Part shown: positions 11,168-21,850 of the stretch, one piece after another
Numbering within the stretch: the stretch's first letter is position 1
Layout: every line of letters begins with the position of its first letter
Origin: Candolleomyces eurysporus
Lineage: Eukaryota > Basidiomycota > Agaricomycetes > Agaricales > Psathyrellaceae
Reading direction: 5' to 3'
DNA length: 59,311 bases
Assembly: GCA_027579435.1 (NCBI GenBank)
Contig: JANBPK010000833.1
Location: forward strand, 1 to 59,311
Notes under the pieces: model-generated
Told to the model about the DNA's origin: nothing
The model's input: the letters and a program-made list of their open reading frames with translations, nothing else
Database searches by the model: none
Made by a program: the position numbers and the translations under genes

Positions 11168-14100
11168 CTAAACGATGTATTGCCGCTCAGGCTCAAAGGC
11201 GGTGCTCTGTCCAAATAACTGATGCCAGCGCATGGAATATGCCTGATAATGGCTAATAAGGCCTGCATCGGCTGGGATGAATGATTTTAACACTGCATAA
11301 TGTTGAATGGATATTCCTGTTGATCGACCCGCTTGCAGATCCCCGATGTCTGCCCCTTCCTTCGCAACATCCTCCGTGTACCGAACATGCCCTGGAAGTC
11401 GACGGCGCTGAGTGGCTACGGTCAGGTGGCGATATGGGCGCACTCCTGTGATCCATTCAAAAGGATGGTTTCCTTCTCGATCTGGACGCTTGAAGAATGC
11501 TGCAACGCAATCCGTTAGGACTTTACTGTTGATCTCCTTGCCACCCGAGGTCCACAATTTGGTGCGATAAAGGTTAGTGAGCTCGCTTCTCTCCTCTGGA
11601 AGCTTATACTTTATGATGAACAGACGTTCAACCGGGCGAACGACGCGTATGAGGATAAAGAGAAGTCGGGAAATTCGGTAGGGAAGAACGCGCAGAATCT
11701 CCTTGAACCTGCCCTGGGCTTTGGCGCCTTTCCAGTAGTCTGAGAAAAGGGCCAGAGTCCCGATAGCATTCTCCACGAACAGATGACGGCGACCTGCATT
11801 GGTGTTCGTGATCTGCATGAGGTTCTCTTCGGTTGCCCGTCCAGGAGATCCCTGTAGGATGTGTGCCAACACGTAGAGACGCACCGTCGCCTCACGAATA
11901 CAACCGGTCCACGGCCAAGCCTGCGTGTCATCCCAACTTAATCCATGACCATTGGTCCCTGGAGATACCAGCCTCCCCCGTTGTAGTAGCTCCACCAGGA
12001 ACAGTTCGGAATCCGGGTTGCTGAGACCTTTTGTGGGGAGAAGGCAGCTATATCCTGGAGTATCCACGTCCCCGATATCCCGCAATGCGGAGAAATCACA
12101 GACTATGCCAAGATTGGCAAGTGTGTGGCCTTGGAGAACCCGATCCCGAATAAAAATCTCCAAGGTTTCGAGTTGATAGTCGACAAAGGTGAAGAACTCC
12201 GGAAGGAAGAACCGTTCTTGGTCCACCAACAGCAAATCGTCATTAACCCACTGCATATTTGGGCGTTTACGTGCTTTCCGCTGGTGAACACTGGAGATAT
12301 GCATGTTGGTGCGCAGAATGGAGTATGGGGAGATGTTGCCTTCCGTAAGGTAGATCTTCACAAATGACAGAGCACGCCTGCAAATGTAAACCATGCGTGT
12401 GTTATATTTTGCGGAAATGGTGTAGAGAAGCCTAAAAACATACCTGAACCATCCACGGCGCGCTGGGGGAAGGCGGTCTCCAGTCTTCTTCCGAGGTTCC
12501 ACAGCATCGTCATTCCTTCCTTCCTGCTGTTTGTCCACCTCCATCTCTCTCCCCCCACCGTCACTACCACTATCACTTGGTCCAAAGTCGGACTCGGGAT
12601 CAGAGCCTACTGAGCTATCGGCCATTTCGACATCAGAGTGGGAACCAGACTCGTTCAACAAGTTGGTGGCAGTTTTGGCGATACGGGGACGGAGGGTTCT
12701 CTGAGGGTGACACGGAGAAGGGGAAGGAGTTGATGATGCAGTAACTGGCATGCAATGCTGCTCGTGGGTAGGTGTAAAGAGGGCGTTATCGTGTGAGGTA
12801 GCGCTGGAAGGAGATTTGGAGGGAGTGGTAGGCGTGGTAGGTAGCTCCTCTGCTAGGACTTGGGCATGTGCTACGTTTGATTGTGCGCAATACTCCTGGA
12901 AGTCTTCATGAAGGTAATGGAAGGCCCTGAGCCTCATCGAGAATTGAGCTTTGGAGAGGTAAGGCGGGATTGATCCGAGTGAGATTGGATTTCCCTCTGG
13001 TGTAAGGCATGTAAGCGACAGATAGGTGGAGAAGGGGTCGTGAAAGATATCGAAAGAGGCGAGGTCAGGGTTTTCAGGGAAGTAGAGAGCGTTCAATGCA
13101 GTCTGGATATCGATTCCAATGTTCGCTAAGCAAGCACTCTTGTCACGAAGGGACATCTCGAGATGGCGAAGGGCATTTGTTTGAGCGTGATCGAATCGGA
13201 AGACATGAGTTCCATCCTTCCTTTTAATTGGATTGCGCAAAACATAGAGCATATGGCGAAGAAGTTGAACCTCGAAAAGAAGGTACGTGTTCAGAGTCGT
13301 TGGTTGTTGAGGAATTGAGAAAGAGCGACCTTGTATCGTTTCGTACAGGCTGTAATGTAAAGATTAGCATCGATCCTTCTGAGATTGACAAAAGTACTTA
13401 CGCAGCACCTCTTCCAATCAGACTCAGAAGGCAAGGATGAGCTCTCCGAGCACTGGAGCATATGCTCAAGAAGGTTGCAGAAACTGCAGCGATAAGCTTC
13501 CTCGTAAACTGGGTGGCCTCCCCCCGCCGAACTGGTTTGATCGATAGGACCTTGCGAATCTCTTCCGTCGAAATGATATCCCACAGCTCGAGCATTTTCA
13601 TCTCGACAAACACTGGGTGAATGAGCTCAGATGGGCCACGATCCACTGCTTGCTCGTTCACGGCAAGCTCGGCTTCCTCTTCCTCAACGAGGAGTAACAG
13701 GGCTTCAGGACTGAGATCAGAGGTGGAGGGTACTGAGGACGGTTCCAGGACGAAGGGAGTCAGGGCGGGGAGCGTGGGTTGGTGTTTCTGTTGAACAACA
13801 GGGAAGTAAGCGAATAGTCCTCCTGTCGAAAAGAACGTCTGGACTGGCGTCTCCTCCCAACGATTGGTCTTGCGGGCTTCGGAGAGATCGTGAGGCATAG
13901 AACGTTTCCCATTCCCCTGGTGCTTCATCATCGTGGCCAAGCTAAGGGCGCAGTAGGGGTGGCGTGAAACCCCACATGGGGGGAGGATGCACTTGTAGCC
14001 ATGGTCGTAGACTTTCAGTCCTTCGATAGGGCCGTCTTGATCATTGTTGGGCTTTACTCGCTTTCTCCACCGCTTCATGGGCTCGTTCATGCTTGAGGGT

Positions 14101-15711
14101 GTCATAAGGATCGTTGGGGTTTTCTCAAGTGCATGAGTTAACTGTGCAACGATCCTATTCTTGAACTCTCGCTCGGTCATCCCAGGCTCCAGTTGGTGGC
14201 TGTGTCGAACCATCGATCGTCGAATGTACTTTTGTTCCTCTGGCCTCCATTCCGTGTCTCGCAGAACGCTTGATCCGGTGATATGTGGCTTGAGTTGGTC
14301 GAGGCATACACCGGATTGGCACGTTTTGCACACAATGAATTCGTACTGGATGTGATATGCAAGGTTGTAGCGATCAAGTATCGGCGTGGTTATAAGGCCA
14401 GCGGGGTCAGCAGTATCAGAGCTGCGGTGTGGGCTATAGATAGCGGTGTGAGTTGAAGTGAAAGATACACAGACAAGTAGATTACCGTTTCGTTTGGCCA
14501 AACATGGGCACTCCTTCGTCTCCGGCCATTCCTTTGTCTTCGATCACCTCCTCATCTTCTGTTCCTTCGTCTCCTGATGTCTCATAGGTACTGCCGTCTT
14601 CTGAAGATTCTTCATCACTAGACCATGCAACCGCCCTCCTGTACCGGTTACCAACCCGTCTTGGCCGCGCGACTCGAGTTCCTGGGGGCTTGGATGGTAC
14701 AGCATCAGAGAATGGGTGATAACAAGCCTTCTTTTCCGCAGAGAGCACAGGAAGGGGTCCCACAAAAAAACGAACAGGATTTGGCGCTTTAGGGAGCTCC
14801 TGAGCGTGCGAAGGAGGCTGGGGGCCAACGTATGGAGATTGGGGAGGGGTAAAAAGAGACGGCTCCGTTCCAGGCTGGGGGCCAACATATGGAGATTGGG
14901 GAGGGGTAAAAAGAGACGGTTCCGCAAGCTGGGGCAAATCTGGAGGCAAAGAAGATTGGGAAATAGTGTCTGGAGATTGAGAAGGTGCGACGGGAGGTGG
15001 GTCCTGTTCCTGGGAGACGTCGTCGGAGGTTGGAGGCAATCCACTAGGGATAATGGAGGTAGGGGGAGCCGCTTCAAGATGTGAAAGTAAATCAGGCTCG
15101 TCTTGACTGTAAAAAGTCTTATTTTAAAGTTTTAAAAAGTGGAGGATGGTGCCGTACCAGATAATAGGGTAATCTTGGCTCTCCTGGTCAGCTTCTGTAT
15201 CTGGGTCACCGCTCCAAATCAGAAGGTCGCAGGCATCCACGCTGCTTATATCTCCTGGGTCTGTAGCTGAGGAAGAGAGTGGTGTTAATTGACGTTCAAA
15301 GTCTCAAAAGAGCAGCACGTACTGTTAAAAGTAATACCCTCGAGCGCTCGAATATAACTGCTTGCATCAATGGGTGGGACACCCACATCATCCACGTTCC
15401 CTTCGGTTCCATCCCAATCCCAATCGATTAAAGGAATTTCCTCGTCTTCAGCTGGGCTCATGAGCCCTCCCTGGGAGATGAGCATGGCGACATCTTCTAC
15501 AGCGAGTCGCTGGTCTTTGTCATTGCACATCGCCTGCTCAATCATGACATCTATCTCATCATTTCCGAGCTCTTGGTCGTCTTCTTCATCTTCACCGAAA
15601 TCGGCATGATCTTCGACCTCTTGTCCGGATGGCTGGGTTGATTTGAACAGAGATCTTACACGCTCAAGGAGATCAGGAGGGAGGCGACCTGAAGGTGGAC
15701 TAATGTCATCT
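11168..15711 (-). CDS. Large multi-exon protein with C2H2-like N-terminal region and tyrosine-recombinase-like C-terminal domain
   Basis: Six exons are supported: 15711-15323, 15266-15158, 15106-14486, 14433-13402, 13350-12444 and 12377-11168. The introns are 51-66 bp with GT...AG borders and phases that join exactly. The product is at least 1,400 aa, and earlier exons probably lie beyond 15711. An acidic region and a 19-aa repeat (SLFTPPQSPYVGPQPGTEP, twice) precede a segment with FIVCKTCQSGVCLDQLKPHI, like the zinc-finger region of fungal DUF3505-type proteins. Near the C-terminus, in order, are GSPGRATEENL, WKGAKAQGR with LRVLPYRISRLL, GVRPYRHLTVAT, and AGRSTGISIQHY with nine residues between R and Y. 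This matches tyrosine recombinase box I, the beta-hairpin lysine and box II, except that Arg replaces the usual His in the GHS motif. In fungi such proteins often neighbour RecQ-type helicases; none is seen here. The recombinase assignment is inference. Confidence 0.7.
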
Positions 15712-16013
15712 CTATGGGATATGAGAAGTAGATGGTGTCAAGGTGTGTTGAAATATATTACATTTATACGCACATTTCCCAGNCCCCCAGTTGGATCCTT
15801 GGTACAGAAGACGTAGCTCCCATCCTTTGCGTGCGTGGTGATGTTTACCACTGTGTGCCTCGTTATGGAATACCTACAGAATGGCTCAGTATTGGTAACT
15901 CGGGCGGTGGAAACAACTGCATACTCCATGAACCAGAAAAATAGAATCGCTGAGTCGTAAAGAAGTGCGGCTGGCCTGCAGAGGGCTGTGTCCAAGCTCA
16001 AAGTTTGGATCAT
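15712..16013 (-). other. Probable upstream exon region of the recombinase-like gene, disturbed by an N
   Basis: A minus-strand frame (16013-15738) contains DGSYVFCTKDPTG followed by an unresolved base at 15783 in a G/C run. The frame leads towards a GTGCGT donor-like site just before the acceptor at 15712. No ATG-initiated path into the next exon could be fixed, because the unresolved base makes the frame uncertain. Confidence 0.3.
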
Positions 16014-17772
16014 AAGCTAAAGCCAAACAAAGTTTGACGATGCCCAGGAAATGCCTTTTTCTGTCAGTGTGCCGTGTCTCACTCATGTTTTCTCCTGCTC
16101 CCCTTCCCTCTTTTATCGCCTTTACTGCTCTCTTGATCTCAATATGGCTTTTATTGAAAGGCACTCCACGTCTTCAATACTGTTGTAGAGATTATCCGGT
16201 GTCCCCGAGCGGTGGACCTACTCATCATGTTTTTGCATAGCACCGGTCAGGCAAGGTGAGTAAATGGCTCAGGCATTCCACTTATCCCATTCACCATGCA
16301 ACATTGAACGAAAACTTTGTGCGATAGGTTCCTTCCTCCCCTTTTGTCCATTGATGGGCTTGCCATGGCCGTCGTCGAAAGGAAGCTTCCTCTGCTTTTG
16401 ATCCAGGTACTCGATATCCCTCGTTTGGAATTAAATTCTCTCTGAAACTAACGATTTGAGCCGAAGACTTCTGGCCCTGACAAGAACAGCGTTGAATGAG
16501 TTGCTCTGGCCCCAGTTAATACAACGATAACACGACAACAGCACCATGAATCTCACCGCCCGCTGCTTTGATCCGCCCCAACCTCCTATTGCCGACCTCA
16601 ACGACGCTCTCTGTTCCATGCAACACGCAAGACCAGCAAAACGTTGTCCTTGCAATGACTGCTCAGAGGCGACACCAGACCCATTGCAGGGATGTACTGC
16701 GCTTGCTCAGAGCCCCACAGTGCAAACTGCGTCTTTTGGGTGCTGGTACTGAACACAAGTTTGACCGGTTAGTACGCCCTCTAGCCGGTGACAATGAAAG
16801 CACTGACTGATTTTTTTACTCTCTATGCGCATCGTGATCTACTGCAAACACGGAAGATCAGTCAACTGTCCACCAAACAAGAATGGCCTCGCCTAGAGTG
16901 ATGTATGGAAAACGGGATGGATGGAGATGAGAAGAGAGGCTGGATAAATTCATCTTGTTCAACAGCAATGGATGTACGATGTCAGTACCCCCTTCTCTCA
17001 CTGCCAAACAACTTACTGACTTTCCTCGCAGAGACCAATGTAACACCCACGTGAATGGTCAAGATCGTTCCACCGCAACGAGTGAAGATTCAGTCAACAT
17101 GCAGGCACGTTTAGAGCTTGGGTGGAGACGCCAAGAAAAGTTGAGTAAAGACGTCAAGAGCAAGAGATGGACGTACAAGGCCGGTTCACCGTTTTTTGGT
17201 GCTACAACAGCCCTCTGACCCTTTCCGCTTGCTCAGATCTTTGACACGACGCATTAAGAGCATGCTGGTGCACGACACGAGCTGTTTACCCCAACCCCAC
17301 CAACTTAGGCAACCTTCGACTGCAACAATCCATTGACCTCAATGTTTCCACGATGGTTCCACACACGGGCGTTGGGTGAAGTAATGAGGAAGCAGATGGT
17401 ATTAGCAGGGGAGACACAGCCACCGTCAGACCGTCGACCCACCCTGAGTCCTGTAGCTATTTTTATTAAAATATATTACCGGGAATATTGAGTAGATGTG
17501 TATGGTACCCCATGGACAGAATATTACGACATCCAGACCAGTACGAGGCTGGTGAATGGCTAGCGAAGGGATGGCTGCCTGCTGAAGCGTGCACAGCCAC
17601 TCAACCTGAGAGAACGCTGTGGCTCGATATCCACCTGTAGCCCTTCGTTTACCAGCTACAGCTTGCATTGGGGTATCCTCTGAGTGATTTACTTCGTGAA
17701 AAAAAAAACAAAATAAAATTTCTGAAAAATTCGAAACCAAAGAAACGTACCAGGGCTCAACAAACACGATCA
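16014..17772. other. Gene-island interval without a convincing gene
   Basis: CpG content is gene-like, and there are several splice-like sites and short open frames on both strands (for example minus-strand text near 17,430-17,700 ending in IHIYSIFPVIYF). I could not assemble a consistent exon chain. It may contain promoters or small unrecognised genes. Confidence 0.3.
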
Positions 17773-17927
17773 TTAGAGATCGAACTCAAAATACCTCACT
17801 TCTGAATGTAGCACTTCATCAACAAGCACTGGTGGCTCGTGGGCATGGAAAAGTTGCCTGAAATTCTGGAAAATAGCATTCCTATTTCTTTTGGCAGCGC
17901 CACTGCGAACGGAGGAGCCGGATGCAT
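17773..17927 (-). CDS. Last exon of an unrecognised small gene
   Basis: After an acceptor (CTTCTGAG) the minus strand reads a clean frame through NAIFQNFRQLFHAHEPPVLV and ends EVRYFEFDL followed by TAA. An upstream open piece near 17,940-18,000 (VKWLPKGSSS) would join in phase across a GTACGC...GAG intron, but its own start could not be found. Nothing in it is recognisable. Confidence 0.35.
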
Positions 17928-18546
17928 CTCAGAAGCATTTCTAATGTACAAGCTGTGAGCGGTATGATGCGTACTAGAACTGGATCCCTTTGGGAGCCAC
18001 TTCACACGAAATAATCACCATGAGAAGAGTGGTGCGATGAATCACTGTGAGCAAATGCATGTCCTCAGCGCATAGTTCTACCAGCAGAATGTGACGAAGG
18101 TTATGGATTGGACTATTCCCTAGCGATCAAAAAAGGAACACAGCCACAGTTTGATTGCAGATGCAGCGTTGCAGACCCAGCGATTAGACAGCTCCGCACA
18201 TCCAAGATGGACAAGGAGCAGCCATTCCTTATTCTCATTCAAACCTGGCTGAACACGGGGAAAAGCAGAAATCGCTTTTGTCCTTATTGCTGCTCTATGT
18301 TTAATCACGACGGGGGAGAGGAAGACTTGGGCAGGGGGATTATGCATGTGAACATTAATTCGACGGATCAAGAATCAAAGCACAAATAAAACACGCATCA
18401 AAGTCAAAGCACAGATATTACTCCACTGAGGCATACAGCAGCGCTGAACAATGGCTTCAGACGAGGTAATTACATTGTCCGAAGCCGGGAGCTGGAACGA
18501 AATAAGATATACAGTAGTGCTAGAGGTAAAGTGCGTTGAAGGGCTG
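17928..18546. other. Intergenic or unassigned
   Basis: Short frames exist on both strands, but none has supporting splice or motif evidence beyond the exon piece mentioned for 17,773-17,927. Confidence 0.3.
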
Positions 18547-18997
18547 TTATTTATGTTCTATCGTTGTCACGGTTGTGGATTCAATGAGTATATGTACTCC
18601 CATGTGCACGTCGTGCTCGGCTAATATCCATTGAACATCCTATTAGCTGCTAGAGCTGTTTCACAACGGCATGGACTCACCTTCGTCATCTTGCCATCCT
18701 AGGAGTGCTGCTACCCGCTTACCCCAGTCGGAAACCAACGTGAGTATACCTAGTCTTCGATTAGCTGGAAAGGATACAGTTTGAATCAGATCAAGCGCAC
18801 TCACCTCGATTGGAGGTCGGGGGAGTTAAAACCACCACTGTCGAAGTGGTGACCACTTCGATGTGCTCTGTTACTGCGCCAATCATCTGGTATGGTGGGG
18901 GAGGTTCATTAGAGAAAGAGACCCTGGTTGACTGTAGAGAATGTGGACGTCTGTTGCGGCTGCTGGTGGAGGTACCCTCTGCGACGTTCATGATCAA
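18547..18997 (-). CDS. Small three-exon gene, conserved-looking fungal protein of unknown function
   Basis: Exons are 18997-18805, 18764-18681 and 18620-18547, with introns of 40 and 60 bp. The junction codons close exactly (CGA-G/CT and GA-A/G-CC). The product is about 116 aa. It has a Ser/Arg-rich start, a PPPPY motif, a Thr/Val-rich stretch (EHIEVVTTSTVVVLT) and a conserved-looking core, LGILTLVSDWGKRVAALLGW, followed by an acidic tail and a second Thr/Val run before the stop. No signal peptide or catalytic motif is visible. The Thr/Val stretch and PPPPY resemble short Agaricomycete ORFs that I have seen but cannot name. The start may be the first or third codon (both Met). Confidence 0.65.
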
Positions 18998-19677
18998 GGA
19001 AGCAACGAAGAGAGTGGTGAGAGGTGAAGCCCTCGCAACGGTGGAATGTTATGTAATGCTGAACCCTTCAGAGAAATTGTCAGGGACAAACAGACGCCAC
19101 CTGTATCACGCCAACACATGTGCGGATGCTCGGTCCCTCAAATTCTGGGCGGTGTTCCCCCCCCCCCNTTTCAAGCCAATGTCAATACGCTCCCAGCTCC
19201 GTCGTAAGAGCGCACTGTGTCCATCCTGTAGCTCACAATAGCAGTCCAATCCAGTAATGATTAGTTCAACTCTTCATATTTCAGCTTGCGTTCTCCAAAT
19301 TGGGAGTCGGATAACAAAGGAAAATTCCTGATGCAAGCTGTCAATCGCTCCATGCTCAAGATTGAGATTCTCTCTCTCGCTTATAAGGCTGCCCAATTCC
19401 ACCCAGCTTGGTCTTGGCTCAGCTTGAAGCCATTTTTGGACGTTTCTGACGCCGGAGGTTGTTGCAATCAGGGCAGATTGCTCAGCCTTGATTGAGTGTA
19501 TCTTCACCAAAAGAACTGAAAGATTACTCCCTCACACACTGCTTCTGAACGATGACCGGAGTGCTGTAAAATTCACAAAAACTAGACAAATATTGGGGAA
19601 GGGAGCGACTACAAGGGACAAAGACAGAAATGTTTGCTTGCTACCCACGGCCCCTTAGACAATGATTGGTTGTGCCT
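18998..19677. other. Upstream region of the small gene; no gene seen
   Basis: This includes the presumed promoter of the minus-strand gene at 18,547-18,997. An unresolved base at 19168 ends a C run. No open frame here has support. Confidence 0.35.
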
Positions 19678-20150
19678 AGTGCTGCCGCAAGTTCGAGTTG
19701 GCTCGAGCCGAGTTCAACATGACTTGACGCCCACGTCCGAATCCGGAAGCTCAACTCGCTAAGTTGGATAAGGGAATGGATAGCTTCTAAGGCGCATGAT
19801 TTGGTAGCTGTTTTGATATGTAGAAGGCAATGAGCACACCCTGCAACTCCCGTTCCTTNCCCCCCTCCTGTCGCTTTATTAGCTCGCAAATGCACTCTTT
19901 TTCACTTTCAAACAGTACAGTGCTATAGTTCAATGTAATATCATCAAGCGCTCGAGCTCAGCTCGAGCCGAGTGAAAATCGAGGCGGTTAGAGCCTGAAT
20001 AAATATCGGCTCGAGCTGACTTGAACTTGGCTCGCAGCAGCACTCGGTCACCGACACTTGTTCCTCATTTAAAAACATCCAAAAACAAGTGCCAAGCCAA
20101 GCCTGAGTTGAGCCGGTAGCCGTTACAGCGAGCCGAAAGGGAAAACAGGG
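19678..20150. repeat. Dispersed element rich in GCTCGAGC/GAGCCGAG palindromes
   Basis: The segment repeats short self-complementary words (GGCTCGAGCCGAGTTC, CGCTCGAGCTCAGCTCGAGC, CGGCTCGAGCTGAC) at both ends and has no coding capacity. Its opening GTGCTGCCGCAAGTTCGAG resembles GTGCTGCCACAGGTTGGGC at about 55,252. This suggests a dispersed repeat family with CpG-decayed members. An unresolved base lies at 19859. Confidence 0.45.
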
Positions 20151-20365
20151 TCAAGGAGCTTGGGAATGGCGGCTCTTAAGCGAGGGCATATCTCACATCC
20201 CACAAGGTTGAGCAATCAGTTGCCGAATGAAGCGGCTCCATTCGATGCAATGAGATCGACCGAGGCTTTTCCAGATAACACATCAATCAGACGACCTGTT
20301 TGCGACGACTTTCTCTTCGGTCCTGTCCTTCCTCCGCCATTTCCTTCACTTGCAACATACTGTCC

Positions 20366-21350
20366 ATGCCTGAGACCGACTGGGCACAATATGTGGAGTT
20401 GTTCCCTCTCTATATTCAACGCCCTCGAGATGCAGCTAGATCATTCCTCGAAGCTGTCATAAAGCACGCTCGGCCGGCTGCACCTTGGGCCCAGCCTTGC
20501 CCTCATGGTCGATATCACATCCCTCGAGTGGAGATGGGGAAGTCTAAGTACGATCGCATTGGAACCATGACCGTGACGGTGAGCTTCTTCCTCTTTGTAC
20601 CCTAACCTCAATGATCTGACTGTCATGGAAGTGTATTATGCCGGGCGCAGGCCATATACAAGGACTCAACCCCATCATTGGGCGGTGTCAATGGTCCAAA
20701 GACTACGTCGAGATGCCATACTCGAAAGGCGATATCGCAGCCCTTCATACCCTTATGAGTCGCTTCCGCCAGGAAATGAAAGAATACAAGGCTAAGCTCA
20801 GAGAGAATCGTCAAAAACATTGTCAAGAAGCCAAAGGTGCGTATGCCATTCTTACACCTCCAGCGTGTATTTCAACACTGAGACGCAACGGTCTACATAG
20901 ATAATTTCACTGCCTCCAAGCTCAATTCACCAGGGAAGACTGTCGGCAGAGAGAGATGGGCTCTCCCCGACTTGGATTGCACTAAGGGTATGCGTGTCAT
21001 TCTTGCATCCTTGAGTGTGACCCTGATACGCTAGACGACACGTAGGTCGACATACTGCCCCCACGCCCAGTTCACCAAGGAAGGAGACACCCAGCGGCAA
21101 GAGGAAGACTTCGCCCATCACGGACACTCGTCCCCATCCCAACAAGTGTAGGCGGGTTGGGGAGAAGAACAATCCACAGAGCGAGGGAAGTGTTGGTGTT
21201 AACCTGAGCCAGGAGGGGTGGAGGCAACCGGTGAATGAAGCTGTTGACCTCACCTATAATAGCGAGAACGATTCGGAGATTGTGATCCTAGAGCACCGAG
21301 ACCGAAAGGGTAGGCGTCTCAATATCATCGATATCATTGATGTAGAGTAA
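20366..21350 (+). CDS. Four-exon gene of unknown function, about 269 aa
   Basis: Exons are 20366-20578, 20632-20836, 20901-20987 and 21046-21350, with introns of 53, 64 and 58 bp. All phases close, and the coding length is 810 nt including the stop. The start chosen is MPETDWAQYVELFPLYIQRP; an earlier in-frame ATG exists at 20300. Exon 1 contains two Cys/His-bearing stretches (PCPHGRYHIP). Exon 2 is basic and helical (FRQEMKEYKAKLRENRQKHC). Exon 4 is Ser/Pro/Lys-rich with KRKTSP and KCRRVGEK, which could be nuclear localisation signals, and ends in EIVILEHRDRKG followed by an Ile/Asp-rich tail. No known domain is recognised. A nuclear role is only a guess. Confidence 0.65.
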
Positions 21351-21850
21351 TGCTCTGTCCTCGCTGTTCTCCAATCAATTCTTGTCTCCTAGTCCCTTTC
21401 ACTCATAGAATAACGTTGAGGTTTTTCTGGAAGGCAAAAAACACTGTATGCATGGAGAATTCTTGCATCGCATGACGGAATGAGTACCAGCGAATCCATT
21501 GTTTGGTCACAAAGCGGTCGCCAAACAATGCGCCCGTTCTCTGGTTCAGTTCACCGACTCTCATCTCTTTTCCGTGCAACATGAAAGTCAAAATATGAAT
21601 AGTAAACATAAACTATGCATTATATGATACAAATAAACCAATGAACCAATGTACACTGAAGATGGGCTCAGGAGACTCGACATACACAAGACCAGGAGAC
21701 CAGAATACACATACCCGCGGTGATGGGATAAAAGCAAAGTGGAAACCCAGCATCGAGATGCGGGACTCAAACATGAGGGATAAACCAAAATGAGTGATAG
21801 TAATCAAAAGCGGGGATGAGAGGTGCGTAAGAGCAAGAAGGAACGCAGGT
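21351..21850. other. Convergent intergenic region
   Basis: This is the 3' flank shared by the plus-strand gene ending at 21350 and the minus-strand Ecl1-like gene ending at 21851. No further gene is seen. Confidence 0.45.

Noticed and set aside
12378..12443. Uninterrupted 694-codon frame taken as one exon
   Set aside because: GTATGT...TTTGCAG borders with a 66 bp in-frame interior indicate an intron that happens to lack stops.
14544..15084. Long frames of 177 and 122 codons on both strands
   Set aside because: They are shadows of the repeat-rich exon of the recombinase-like gene, produced by its repetitive Pro/Ser codons.
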